A stretch of 64,000 bases of DNA from Streptomyces shenzhenensis (GCF_003688995.1 NZ_PENI01000010.1:186001-250000), one strand, 5' to 3'. Positions 1 to 8,506 are shown, numbered from the stretch's first letter. Notes: generated by a model not told the origin, from the letters alone. Program-made: numbers and translations.

Positions 1-81
1 TCGTCCCGCCCCCCGGTAACGGGGGTGCGGCGGTCCCCGCGCACACCTCTTTCACGGCGCGCCGGGTGGTCCGGCCGGCCG

Positions 82-528
82 TCAGTCCTCCCAGTCGTCG
101 TCCCCGGAGGACGCGCCCGAGCGGCGGCGCGGTCGGCCGAACAGGCCCGGAGTGGTGCGCGCGGCCTGGACCGCGTTGACGCCGACGATGCCGAGCCAGG
201 TGACGATCAGACCGGGCAGATGGCCGACGCCGCCGCCGATCGCGGACAGCGGGACCGCCAGCACCAGCGAGACGATGCCGAAGCCGAACCGCTCCCCCCA
301 GGAGTCGGTCGGCCTGGGGGACCGGGCGCCGCGCGCGACCTGCATCTGCTGCTCGGCGAGGTGCCGGCGCATCCGGCGCTCCACCGCGCCGTCGATGCGC
401 TGGTCGACCTTCTCCAGGAACGAGTCGACCAGCGCGGACTCGTACTCCTCGCCGAGTTCCCGGCGCGCCTGGAGGGTGGCGTCGAGTTCCTTCTTCAGGT
501 CGGCGTCCCGTGCCTCGATTCCGGTCAT
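82..528 (-). CDS. small membrane protein with N-terminal coiled coil
   Basis: A 148-residue protein of unknown function. Residues 8-65 are highly charged and heptad-like (many Glu, Arg, Leu), so a cytoplasmic coiled coil is likely. Two hydrophobic segments follow at about 82-99 and 104-121, then an Arg/Ser/Asp-rich tail ending in DDDWED. The start is the ATG of MTGIEARD; the open frame continues upstream but overlaps the carbonic anhydrase gene, so that extension is rejected. I recognise it only as an uncharacterised actinobacterial membrane protein. Confidence 0.7.
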   Translation of the reverse strand: MTGIEARDADLKKELDATLQARRELGEEYESALVDSFLEKVDQRIDGAVERRMRRHLAEQQMQVARGARSPRPTDSWGERFGFGIVSLVLAVPLSAIGGGVGHLPGLIVTWLGIVGVNAVQAARTTPGLFGRPRRRSGASSGDDDWED

Positions 529-592
529 ACGGGCCACCGTAGGGGGCCGGGCCGTCCGCCGCACGGGGGCTAGCCCCCCTCTTGCCCCGGCG

Positions 593-1267
593 TCAGGGCA
601 GCAGGGAGACGAGCCCGGTGCCGAGGTCGCAGCGGGCCGCCGCGACATGCGCAGGTGTGAACGCCGGGTCCGCGCGGATCGCGTCCCGGACCCAGGTGGT
701 GTGGGCGCGCATGGCGTGCTCGGCCCAGTCGCCGGGGACCGCCCGGGTCCTGCGGGCCGCGGGGATGATCTCCGCGACGAGCAGCCGCAGGTGCCCCGGC
801 ACCGGCGCGCCCGTCCGCAGATGCTCCAGGGTGGCGGCGACGGCACCGCAGCGCTCGTGCCCGAGCACCAGCACGAGGGGGATGCGCAGGTGCTCCACGC
901 CGTACTGGACGGAGGCGAGCACCGCCTCGTCGAGCACCTGGCCGGCGGTCCGGGTGCACAGCAGGTCCCCGAGCCCCTGGTCGAAGACCAGTTCCGGCGG
1001 CACGCGGGAGTCGATGCAGCCCACCACCGCGGCGATGGGGCGCTGCTCGGCGGCGAGCACATGGCGCTGTCTGCGGTCGCCGTGCGGATGGCGGGGGCGG
1101 CCGGTGGCGTAGCGGCGGTTGCCGGCGAGCAGCGCGTCCAGGGCGGCGGGCGCGGTGTGCGGCGGACGGGAGGAGGGGCCGGGCGTGGCCGCCGCCGGTG
1201 TCGCGGGGGCGGCGGCCAGCGCGCCGACGGCGGTGGCCGTCAGGAAGGCCCTGCGGTTCGGGACCAT
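593..1267 (-). CDS. Tat-exported beta-carbonic anhydrase
   Basis: A 224-residue beta-class carbonic anhydrase, which interconverts CO2 and bicarbonate with zinc. The zinc site is complete: Cys84 in GCIDSR with the Asp86-Arg88 dyad, and His137 and Cys140 in GHERCG. The N-terminus is a twin-arginine signal (NRRAFLTA, then an Ala-rich hydrophobic stretch to about residue 28), so the enzyme should fold with its metal in the cytoplasm and be exported through Tat. That is unusual for a family that is mostly cytosolic. The ATG is preceded by GAGGAAG. No operon partner is evident. Confidence 0.9.
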   Translation of the reverse strand: MVPNRRAFLTATAVGALAAAPATPAAATPGPSSRPPHTAPAALDALLAGNRRYATGRPRHPHGDRRQRHVLAAEQRPIAAVVGCIDSRVPPELVFDQGLGDLLCTRTAGQVLDEAVLASVQYGVEHLRIPLVLVLGHERCGAVAATLEHLRTGAPVPGHLRLLVAEIIPAARRTRAVPGDWAEHAMRAHTTWVRDAIRADPAFTPAHVAAARCDLGTGLVSLLP

Positions 1268-1520
1268 GACGCTTCCTCGGGGTTGTGCGTGCTGCGCATT
1301 TCACGATATGCACATGTCCCGGCACCCTGAGTGGCTGTTCGGTGTTCCTCGGCCGGCTGCCCGGTGCATCGGCGCCCTCGCGATACCGCCGCTCGACCGG
1401 TCACCGGCGCGGACGTCCTCCGCTCCGGCGCGCGGGCCGCGCGGCGCCGCGCCACCGGCCGGAACTCTGCGCCGTACGGCGCCGGAACGCAGCGCGGGAG
1501 CACGGCGCCGGGGCAGCCGG

Positions 1521-2453
1521 CTACTTCAGGAGGCCGTGCCGGCGCGCGTACGCGGTCGCCACGTCCTCCGGGTCCTTCTTGTCCTTGTCCACCTGGCGGT
1601 TGAGCTCGGTGAGCTGGGCGGTGGTGAGGACGTTGCCGAGCCGGGCGAGGGCCCGCCGGACCGTCGCGTCGGCCTTGCGGTCGGCGATGAGCGGGACGAC
1701 GTGCTGGCCGGGGATGAGGTTCTTCGGGTCGGTGAGCACCACCCAGCCGTTGGCCTGGATGTCGGTGTCGGTGGTGAAGAGGTTCGCCACGTCCACGTCG
1801 CCCTTCTTGAGGGCGCCCTTGACCAGCGGACCGGACGAGTCGAGCGACTTGAACTCCTTGAACTCCACCCCGTACACCTCCTTCAGGCCGACCACGCCCA
1901 CCTGGCGCTTCTTCACCTCGGGCGCGGCGCCGACGACCAGCCGGCCGTTCTGCTTCTTCAGGTCGGCGAGCGAGGTCAGGCCGTACTTCCGGGCGGTCTC
2001 CCGGGTGACGACGAAGGCGTCCGAGTCCTCCGCCATGCCGTACGGCAGGACCTGGAGCCCGGCGGGCAGCGCGACCGTGAGGGCGTTCTGCATCGCGCCC
2101 TCCTCCGTGGCCGTCGCCTTCGGAGCGAGGTAGTGCAGCAGGGCGCCCTGGTACTCGGGCAGCAGATCGATGTCGCCGCCCTTGAGGGCGGGGATGAGGA
2201 TCTCGCGGGTGCCGAGGTTGGGGCGGACCGTGGCCTTCACGCCGGCCCCGGTGAGCGCGGCCGCGTAGAGGTGGCCCAGCACCTGGTTCTCGGTGAAGTT
2301 GGCGGTGCCGATGGTGACGCCGCCCTTGCTGGAGCCGCCGCCACCGGAGGCGCCGCCCTCGCCGTCGAGGGAGGTGATGCCGCCCGCGCACGCGGACAGG
2401 GCGGGGACGGAGGCGGCCGCGAACAGGCCGCCGAGGAGCGTACGTCGGTTCAT
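1521..2453 (-). CDS. quaternary-ammonium ABC transporter, substrate-binding lipoprotein
   Basis: A 310-residue OpuC/ProX-type binding protein. It has a lipoprotein signal with lipobox ALSAC (Cys22), so it is tethered to the outer face of the membrane, followed by a Gly/Ser linker. The mature part shows family hallmarks: an early GTANFTENQVLGHLY segment, GGDIDLLPEYQGA, and a second lobe around TTDTDIQANGWVVL. The family binds trimethylammonium compounds (betaine, choline, carnitine, ergothioneine) in an aromatic cage; the ligand cannot be read from sequence. It is the last gene of the operon ATPase - permease - permease - binding protein, 12 bp after the permease. Confidence 0.88.
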   Translation of the reverse strand: MNRRTLLGGLFAAASVPALSACAGGITSLDGEGGASGGGGSSKGGVTIGTANFTENQVLGHLYAAALTGAGVKATVRPNLGTREILIPALKGGDIDLLPEYQGALLHYLAPKATATEEGAMQNALTVALPAGLQVLPYGMAEDSDAFVVTRETARKYGLTSLADLKKQNGRLVVGAAPEVKKRQVGVVGLKEVYGVEFKEFKSLDSSGPLVKGALKKGDVDVANLFTTDTDIQANGWVVLTDPKNLIPGQHVVPLIADRKADATVRRALARLGNVLTTAQLTELNRQVDKDKKDPEDVATAYARRHGLLK

Positions 2454-2465
2454 GGTCTGGGATCC

Positions 2466-3128
2466 CTAGGCGGTGCGGTGTCGGAAGAGGAAGCGCTGCA
2501 GGCCGGCCAGGGCCACGTCCAGGACGACGGCGACCACGGCGACGAGGACCGCGCCGCCGAGCACCTGCACGAGGTCGCGCTGGGCGAGCCCGTCGAAGAC
2601 GTAGCGGCCGAGACCGCCGAAGGAGACGTACGCGGCGATCGTGGCCGTGGCCACCACCTGGATGAGGGCGAGCCGCAGGCCCGTCATGATCAGCGGGAGG
2701 GCGAGCGGCAGCTCCACCTGGCGGAGGACCTGGTGGCCGCGCATGCCCTGGCCGCGCGCCGCGTCCTTGACGTCCGGGTCGACGGCGGTCATGCCGGCGT
2801 AGGTGTTGGTGACGATCGCCGGGACCGCGAGGGCGACCAGCGCGATGTACACCGGCCACATGGACAGGCCGCTGGCCAGGAAGACCAGGACGACCAGGCC
2901 GACGGTGGGCAGCGCGCGGCCGAAGGACGCGAGGTTGATCGCGACGAACGCGCCCTTGCCGGTGTGGCCGATCAGCAGTCCGAGCGGGAGGCCGATGGCG
3001 GCCGCGATGAGCGTGGCCAGGAGGGAGTACTGGAGGTGCTCGGCGAGGCGGTGCGCGATGCCGTCGCCGCCGGACCACTGAGCGCCGCTGGTCAGCCAGG
3101 TGCCGAGGTTCTTGAAGAGTTCGTACAT
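2466..3128 (-). CDS. quaternary-ammonium ABC transporter, permease 2
   Basis: A 220-residue inner-membrane permease of the OpuBB/OpuBD (BPD_transp_1) family with about six hydrophobic segments. The ATPase-coupling (EAA) loop is visible: DAARGQGMRGHQVLRQVELP followed by LALPLIMTG. It should pair with the permease encoded just upstream to form the channel. Its start lies 1 bp past the stop of that gene, consistent with translational coupling. An N-terminal segment rich in Trp/Gly (LGTWLTSGAQWSGGDG) precedes the first membrane span. Confidence 0.88.
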   Translation of the reverse strand: MYELFKNLGTWLTSGAQWSGGDGIAHRLAEHLQYSLLATLIAAAIGLPLGLLIGHTGKGAFVAINLASFGRALPTVGLVVLVFLASGLSMWPVYIALVALAVPAIVTNTYAGMTAVDPDVKDAARGQGMRGHQVLRQVELPLALPLIMTGLRLALIQVVATATIAAYVSFGGLGRYVFDGLAQRDLVQVLGGAVLVAVVAVVLDVALAGLQRFLFRHRTA

Positions 3129-3129
3129 C

Positions 3130-3771
3130 TCAGGCGCGCCTCCTGCGCCACGGGGTCAGGGCGTACTGGAGGGCCACCAGCAGCGCGTCCGCGACCACGG
3201 CGAGCAGGATCGTGAGGACCACGCCCACGATCACCGGAGTGGGGAAGTTGCGCTGGAAGCCGTCGGTGAAGAGCTGGCCGAGGCCGCCGTCCCCGATGTA
3301 GGTGGCGACGGACACGAGGGAGATCGACATGACGGTCGCGATCCGGACGCCCGCCATGATCACGGGCAGCGCGAGCGGCAGCTCGACGGTGAGGAGGGTG
3401 CGCAGCGGGCGGGTGCCCATCGCCTTCGCGGCCTCCTTCGTCCGCGCCGGGACCGAGTCGAGGCCCTCGACGGTGTTCCGCAGCAGGACGACCAGGGTGT
3501 AGATCGTCAGGCCGATGACGGTCGTGGTGCGGGTCAGGCCGCTGACCGGCAGCAGCAGGACGAAGACCGCGATCGACGGGATCGTGAACAGGACGTTGGA
3601 GAGGCCGAGCAGGAGGCCGCGCAGCGGGCGGATCCGGTGCGCGACCACGGCCAGCGGGAGGGAGATGACCAGGCCGAGCAGGACGGCGGTCAGGGCGGCC
3701 TGGAGGTGGGAGAGGGTGAGCGTGGTGAGGTCGTCGGTGTGGTCGCCCAGCCATGACCAGTCGATGGTCAT
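3130..3771 (-). CDS. quaternary-ammonium ABC transporter, permease 1
   Basis: A 213-residue BPD_transp_1 permease, paralogous to its neighbour. It starts MTIDWSWLGDHTDDL and carries the EAA loop KEAAKAMGTRPLRTLLTVELP. The chosen ATG overlaps the ATPase stop codon (ATGA, 3768-3771). A longer in-frame extension into the ATPase gene is rejected. Two separate permease genes plus a free lipoprotein follow the OpuB/OpuC plan, not the fused permease-binding protein found in EgtV-type ergothioneine systems. Confidence 0.88.
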   Translation of the reverse strand: MTIDWSWLGDHTDDLTTLTLSHLQAALTAVLLGLVISLPLAVVAHRIRPLRGLLLGLSNVLFTIPSIAVFVLLLPVSGLTRTTTVIGLTIYTLVVLLRNTVEGLDSVPARTKEAAKAMGTRPLRTLLTVELPLALPVIMAGVRIATVMSISLVSVATYIGDGGLGQLFTDGFQRNFPTPVIVGVVLTILLAVVADALLVALQYALTPWRRRRA

Positions 3772-4916
3772 GCGGCACGCTCCGCCGGGCCGGTGACGGC
3801 GGGCGCGGTGACGGCGGGCGCGGGGCCGGCGGCGACGTGCGCGGCGCCCGCGTGGTCGTGGATCAGCTCGCGGGAGGTGACGCCGGTGACGGCGCCGTCC
3901 GCGGTCACGCGTGCCACCAGACCGCCGGGCGAGGCGATCGACTCGTTGAGCGCGGACAGCAGCGAGTCCGTGTCGCGCAGGGCGCGGACGGGCAGCAGCG
4001 GGGCGTCGCCGGCCGGGCCGTCGTGGTGCCGCGCGTCGGCGTCGAGCCAGCCCAGCGGCGCTCCCGCGGCCGTGGTGACCAGCCGCCAGCGGGCGCCGGT
4101 GCCGGCCGGCGGCACGGCTTCGTCGGCGCGCAGCGTCTCGGCCGGCGTCTGCGGAATCTCGGCGAGGGAGGTCAGCGACAGGAGCTTCAGTCCGCGTTCC
4201 GCGCCCAGGAAGTCGGCCACGAAGTCGTCGGCGGGCCGGGCGAGGAGTTCCGCGGGCGGGGCGCACTGGACGAGATGGCCGCCGGTGCGGAACACCGCGA
4301 TCTGGTCGCCGAGCCGCACCGCCTCGTCGATGTCGTGGGTCACGAAGACGATGGTCTTGCTCAACTCCTTCTGCAGGCGCAGGAGTTCGTCCTGCAACTG
4401 GGTGCGGACCACCGGGTCGACCGCGCCGAACGGCTCGTCCATGAGGAGCACGGGCGGGTCGGCGGCCAGGGCGCGGGCGACCCCGACGCGCTGCTGCTGG
4501 CCGCCGGAGAGCTGGTGCGGGTACCGCTTGGCGGCGTCGGGGGCGAGGCCGACGGTCTCCAGCAGTTCGGCGGCGCGGGCCCGGGCCCGCTTGCGGCCCT
4601 GGCCGAGCAGCAGCGGCACGGTGGCGATGTTGTCGAGCACCGTGCGGTGCGGGAAGAGGCCGGCCTGCTGGATGACGTAGCCGATGGAACGGCGCAGCTC
4701 GGCCGCGTCCTGCCGGGTCACGTCACGGCCGGCCACGCGCACGGTGCCGGAGGTCGGTTCGACCATCCGGTTGATCATCCGCAGGGTGGTGGTCTTGCCG
4801 CAGCCGGAGGACCCGACCAGGACGGTGACGCCGCCCTCCGGCATCTCCAGGGTGAGGTCGTGGACCGCGGTCGTGCCGTTGGGGAAGCGTTTGTGCACCG
4901 CGTCGAACTGGATCAT
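3768..4916 (-). CDS. quaternary-ammonium ABC transporter, ATP-binding protein
   Basis: A 382-residue OpuBA/ProV-type ATPase that energises import. Walker A is GSSGCGKT (35-42), the signature is LSGGQQQRVGVARAL and Walker B is LLMDEPFGAVD, followed by an H-loop in FVTHD. About 130 residues after the ATPase core correspond in position to the CBS tandem that gates ProV/OpuCA by ionic strength, but the sequence is Ala-rich and divergent, so osmotic gating is uncertain. It is the first gene of the operon and divergent from the lyase gene at 5058. Confidence 0.88.
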   Translation of the reverse strand: MIQFDAVHKRFPNGTTAVHDLTLEMPEGGVTVLVGSSGCGKTTTLRMINRMVEPTSGTVRVAGRDVTRQDAAELRRSIGYVIQQAGLFPHRTVLDNIATVPLLLGQGRKRARARAAELLETVGLAPDAAKRYPHQLSGGQQQRVGVARALAADPPVLLMDEPFGAVDPVVRTQLQDELLRLQKELSKTIVFVTHDIDEAVRLGDQIAVFRTGGHLVQCAPPAELLARPADDFVADFLGAERGLKLLSLTSLAEIPQTPAETLRADEAVPPAGTGARWRLVTTAAGAPLGWLDADARHHDGPAGDAPLLPVRALRDTDSLLSALNESIASPGGLVARVTADGAVTGVTSRELIHDHAGAAHVAAGPAPAVTAPAVTGPAERAA

Positions 4917-5057
4917 GAGATGTCCCTTGCCCGGCTGTATAACGTCATGCAGAGTTCTTGGTGTCTGAATAGGTTGTCAATGCTCCGGCGTTAATCCGCG
5001 GTAACGGATGACCGAAACGCGCGATCGAATGTCCTAGTGTGAGGGAGTCTGAGCTTT
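4917..5057. promoter_or_regulatory. divergent promoter region, transporter / lyase
   Basis: This 141-bp region separates two divergent operons and must hold both promoters. It contains an inverted repeat CGTTA (4989-4993) - 8 nt - TAACG (5002-5006), and a further TAACG at 4940-4944. These are candidate half-sites for a regulator, perhaps the RpiR protein encoded at 6560. TAGTGT near 5035 could be a -10 for the lyase gene, whose Shine-Dalgarno is GAGGGAG about 11 nt before the ATG. The lyase-side -35 is not obvious. Confidence 0.4.
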
Positions 5058-6563
5058 ATGTCGTCTCGGATCGTGGACACACCGGGTTCCGTGCACAACG
5101 GACTGGTGATCCTCGACGGGGTCGGCCTCCGCGTCGAGGACGTCGTACGCCTCGCCGACGGGACCGCGCGGCCGGTCCCCGGGACCGACGCGATGCGGCG
5201 CACGGAGGAGTCCTGGAACGCCGCCCGGAAGATCGCCGCCACCGGCCGCGTCTACGGCCGCTCCACCGGCGTGGGCGCCAACCGCGGCGAGGACGTGCCC
5301 ACCGAGGCCGCCGCCGGACACGGCCTGCGCCTGCTGCGCAGCCACGCCGGCGCCATCGGCGACGAACTACCGGCCCGGCAGGTACGGGCGATGCTCGCCG
5401 TCCGCGCCAACCAGCTGCTGGCCGGCGGCGCCGGACTGCGGCCGGGCGTCGTCACCGCCCTGTGCGAGGCGCTGGAGAACGGCGCGCACCCGGTCGTCAA
5501 CGAGTTCGGCTCGGTCGGCACGGGCGACATCGCGGCACTCGCCCAGGTCGGGCTCGCGCTGACCGGCGAGCACCCCTGGCGGGGACCGGGCGCCCCGGCC
5601 CCGCAGGCCCTCGACAACAATGACGCCCTCGCCCTGATCAGCAGCAACGCGCTCACCCTCGGGCAGTCCGCGCTGGCCCTGCACGAACTGCGCGGCCTCG
5701 TCGCCGCCACCCAGGTCGTCGCGGCGCTCTCGCTGCTCGCGGTCGACGGCTCGCACGAGGCCTACGCCGCCCCCGTGCACGCCGCCCGGCCGCACCGCGG
5801 CAGCGTCGAGGTCGCCCGCCGGATGCGGCAGCTGATCGGGGCGGCCGACCGGCCGACACCACCGCTCGGCCGCATCCAGGACCCGTACGGCTTCCGCTGC
5901 CTGCCCCAGATACACGGGCCCGCGCACGACGCGGCCGACGCGCTGGAGGCGGTCCTCGCCGTCGAGATCAACGCCGCCGCCGAGAACCCGCTCATCTCGC
6001 CCGAGGACCTCGCCGCCTACCATCACGGCGGCTTCTACCAGGCCCAACTCGCCCTCGCCCTGGACCACTTCAGGCTGGCCCTCACCCAGGTCGCCCGGCT
6101 GTCCACGTCCCGGCTCTCCACCCTCAACGAACCCGCCTACACCCGGCTGCGCCCCTTCCTCGCCGACCCCGAACCGGCCTCCTCCGGAGTGATGATCCTG
6201 GAGTACGCCGCCGGGGCCGCCCTCGGTGACCTGCGGGCCTGCTCCGCGCCCGCGTCGCTCGGCCACGCTGTACTCTCCCGAGGCGTCGAGGAACAGGCCA
6301 GCTTCGCCTCGCTCGCCGCGCGCCAGACGCTGCGCGCCTGCCGTGCGTACCGTCTGGTGGTGGGCTGCGAACTCGTCGCCGCCGTACGGGCGCTGCGCCA
6401 GCGCGACCTCCGGCCCGACCCGGAGCTTCCGGTGGGCCGGGCGCTGGCGCTCGCCGAGTCGGTGCTCGACGAGGACCCGGCCGACCGGCCGCTCACGGAC
6501 GATGTGACGGCGGCGGCCGAGCTGCTCGACCGGTTGACGGACATCTGGAGGGGGAGCACGTGA
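5058..6563 (+). CDS. MIO-less aromatic ammonia-lyase-fold enzyme (ergothionase-like candidate)
   Basis: A 501-residue member of the HAL/PAL superfamily. Conserved active-site regions are recognisable: VYGRSTGVGANR (the VYGINTGFG Tyr loop), LLRSHAG, QDPYGFRCLPQIHG (Tyr/Arg of HAL) and VEEQAS (the QEDHVS region). The MIO-forming Ala-Ser-Gly is absent: where HAL reads GSVGASGDLAPLA this protein reads GSVGTGDIAALA, one residue short and without the serine. Classical ammonia elimination is therefore unlikely. Ergothionases are, to my knowledge, MIO-independent members of this fold that release trimethylamine, and the divergent quaternary-ammonium transporter fits such a substrate. This assignment is inference; a plain HutH call would be misleading. 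Confidence 0.7.
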   Translation: MSSRIVDTPGSVHNGLVILDGVGLRVEDVVRLADGTARPVPGTDAMRRTEESWNAARKIAATGRVYGRSTGVGANRGEDVPTEAAAGHGLRLLRSHAGAIGDELPARQVRAMLAVRANQLLAGGAGLRPGVVTALCEALENGAHPVVNEFGSVGTGDIAALAQVGLALTGEHPWRGPGAPAPQALDNNDALALISSNALTLGQSALALHELRGLVAATQVVAALSLLAVDGSHEAYAAPVHAARPHRGSVEVARRMRQLIGAADRPTPPLGRIQDPYGFRCLPQIHGPAHDAADALEAVLAVEINAAAENPLISPEDLAAYHHGGFYQAQLALALDHFRLALTQVARLSTSRLSTLNEPAYTRLRPFLADPEPASSGVMILEYAAGAALGDLRACSAPASLGHAVLSRGVEEQASFASLAARQTLRACRAYRLVVGCELVAAVRALRQRDLRPDPELPVGRALALAESVLDEDPADRPLTDDVTAAAELLDRLTDIWRGST

Positions 6564-7405
6564 TGAACGTGACCGACAGCCCTGCGACCCGCCTGCAGGC
6601 GCTCTTCGAGGGGCACCGGCTCACGCCGACCCAGCGGCGCATCGCGCACAGCATGGTGCGGCGGGCCGCCGACGTGCCGTTCCTGTCCAGCGTGGAGCTG
6701 GCCGAACTGGCCGGGGTCAGCCAGCCGTCCGTGACCCGGTTCGCGGTCGCCCTCGGCTTCGACGGCTACCCGGCCCTGCGCAGACACCTGCGGGACGTCG
6801 TGCCCGCCGAACCCGCCCCGGACGCGGCCTCCTACAACGAGTACCAGCAGGCCGTCGAGGCCGAGATCGAGAACCTGCGGCATCTGGCGGAGGTCCTCGC
6901 CGACCCGCGGCCGGTGCGCAAGGCGGGCCGCATCCTGGCCGCCTCCCGGCCGCTGCCGGTGCTCGGACTGCGCGCCGCCGCCTCGCAGGCGTACGGCTTC
7001 TCCTACTTCGCCGCCAAGGTGCACCCGGACGTCCGGCTGCTCGACGAGGGCGGCACCATGATCCAAGACCGGGTCGACGCGGCCGTCCGGGCGGGTGCGA
7101 GCGCGCTGCTGTGCTTCGCCCTGCCACGGCATCCGCGCGAGGTCGTGGAAACCCTGGCGTACGCCAAGGACGCCGGGCTGACCGTGGTCACCGTCGCCGA
7201 CTCGGCGTTCGCGCCCGTCGCCCGCCACTCCGACCTGCTGCTGCCCGCCGCCGTCGGCACGGGGCTCGCCTTCGACACCGCGTGCGCGCCGATGCTGCTG
7301 GGGCGGGTGCTGCTGGAGGCGATGTGCGACGACCTGCCGGACGCCCAGGCGAGGCTGGAGGAGTTCGACACGAACGCCGCCGCACGCGGGCTGTTCGTGG
7401 AGTGA
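6560..7405 (+). CDS. MurR/RpiR family transcriptional regulator
   Basis: A 281-residue RpiR regulator: an N-terminal helix-turn-helix (about 10-80, with ELAELAGVSQPSVTRFAVALGFDGYPALRRHL) and a C-terminal SIS domain (about 110-250) that binds a phosphosugar or other small ligand. The start ATG overlaps the lyase stop codon (6560-6563), so the two are co-translated and the protein probably controls the lyase, and perhaps the divergent transporter. RpiR proteins usually sense sugar phosphates; pairing with a lyase and betaine transporter would imply a different ligand, which the sequence cannot show. Confidence 0.88.
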   Translation: MMNVTDSPATRLQALFEGHRLTPTQRRIAHSMVRRAADVPFLSSVELAELAGVSQPSVTRFAVALGFDGYPALRRHLRDVVPAEPAPDAASYNEYQQAVEAEIENLRHLAEVLADPRPVRKAGRILAASRPLPVLGLRAAASQAYGFSYFAAKVHPDVRLLDEGGTMIQDRVDAAVRAGASALLCFALPRHPREVVETLAYAKDAGLTVVTVADSAFAPVARHSDLLLPAAVGTGLAFDTACAPMLLGRVLLEAMCDDLPDAQARLEEFDTNAAARGLFVE

Positions 7406-7492
7406 CCCGCCGCTCTCAGACTTGTCTCACGTTGTCCCGTTAGCGTGCCCGTGCGCAGGCGCTCGAAGGAGCCGGGAGACGGGAGGCCGGAC

Positions 7493-8077
7493 GTGGCACG
7501 CGGAGGACAGGGGCTGGCCCGGGTGGCCGTCGTGGTGCGGGCCGGGGCGGCACCGCTGTGGTGGCTCGGGGTGTTCGCGGCCGGCATCGGCGTGCTGGTG
7601 CCTGGTGTGACCGGGCGCCGGATCGGTGTGCTCGACGGGGCCGCGCTGTTCCTCGTCGGCGCCGCCGTCGTGGCGTACACCCGGCGCCGGCGCTACACGG
7701 CCCTCGCCACCGGTGCGGCCCGCGCGGGCAAGCACGATGTGCTCCAGGACCGGGCGGTGACGATCCGCAACTGGCGCCGAGGAAACCGCTGGTGGCTGCT
7801 GCTCGCCTTCCTCGTCGCGCTCGGCAGCTCGTTCGCCGTGCCCGCGGCCGGCGGCATGCTGCTGGCCGGTACCGGCACCGGGCTGCGGCTCAAGGCCGCC
7901 TGGCTCGGACGGCGCGAGCGGGCCGGGGACGCGCTGCTGTGGGTGCGGGTCGACTGGCTCGACCGGCGCGGCGGACGCCCGGCGGGCAGGGCGGTCAAGG
8001 CGTATCGCGGCACGGGCATCGCGGCGGGCGACGCGGCCCCGGGCGGGGCGCGCCGCCGCACCGCGGCACTCGTCTGA
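7493..8077 (+). CDS. hypothetical membrane protein
   Basis: A 194-residue basic protein with hydrophobic segments near the N-terminus (PLWWLGVFAAGIGVLVPGV), around residue 55 (GAALFLVGAAVVAYT) and around 105 (WLLLAFLVALGSSFAVPAAGGMLL), and Arg-rich connecting regions. I do not recognise a family. The GTG at 7493 is preceded by GGGAGG at good spacing; an upstream GTG at 7445 would add 16 residues. The stop is followed by a short run of TGACC repeats (about 8076-8094) and then the convergent roadblock gene. Confidence 0.6.
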   Translation: MARGGQGLARVAVVVRAGAAPLWWLGVFAAGIGVLVPGVTGRRIGVLDGAALFLVGAAVVAYTRRRRYTALATGAARAGKHDVLQDRAVTIRNWRRGNRWWLLLAFLVALGSSFAVPAAGGMLLAGTGTGLRLKAAWLGRRERAGDALLWVRVDWLDRRGGRPAGRAVKAYRGTGIAAGDAAPGGARRRTAALV

Positions 8078-8114
8078 CCTGACCTGACCTGATCTGGCTC
8101 GGTCCGGCCTCGTC

Positions 8115-8489
8115 TCAGACCTCCAGGTCCTGCTCGATCCTCTTCAGCTGGTGCCGGGCCATCGCGAGGTTGGCCCGGCCGGAGTCCAGGACCAGATACA
8201 GGAACAGACCGTTGCCGCCCCGTCCCTTGAGCAGCCGGATCAGGTGGTACTGGTTGGTCAGCGTGATCAGGACGTCCTCGATCTCGCTCTTCAGGCCGAG
8301 GTGTTCCATGGTGCGCATCTTGGCCCGGATGACATCGGTGTTGCCGGCGGCGGCCACGTTCAGGTCGAAGGTCTTGCTGCCGCCCATCGTGCCCAGCGCC
8401 ATCCCGCTGGTGTAGTCGACGAGCGCGACGCCGGTGGCGCCCTCTATGGAGGTGAGCGCCTCTTTCAGCGCGGCCTCGGTGTTGGCCAT
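8115..8489 (-). CDS. Roadblock/LC7 domain protein (paralogue 1)
   Basis: A 124-residue single-domain Roadblock/LC7 protein. The family core is visible: EALTSIEGATGVALVDYTSGMALG, then the NTDVIRAK helix, LITLTNQYHLIRLL and LFLYLVLDSGRANLAMARHQL. In conservons such proteins (CvnB) act as dimeric platforms or GTPase-activating partners for small GTPases. Here the gene sits with two further roadblock-like genes and a DUF4388 gene but no GTPase. The ATG is preceded by AAAGGAA. It is the last gene of the minus-strand cluster. Confidence 0.85.
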   Translation of the reverse strand: MANTEAALKEALTSIEGATGVALVDYTSGMALGTMGGSKTFDLNVAAAGNTDVIRAKMRTMEHLGLKSEIEDVLITLTNQYHLIRLLKGRGGNGLFLYLVLDSGRANLAMARHQLKRIEQDLEV

Positions 8490-8506
8490 GGCGGTGGTTC
8501 CTTTCG

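Noticed and set aside
1..81. Gene fragment at the left edge
   Set aside because: No frame shows recognisable protein sequence; it appears to be intergenic.
5058..6563. Straight annotation as histidine ammonia-lyase (hutH) completing the hut pathway
   Set aside because: The Ala-Ser-Gly needed for the MIO cofactor is missing, and the gene is coupled to an RpiR regulator 5 kb from the hut operon.
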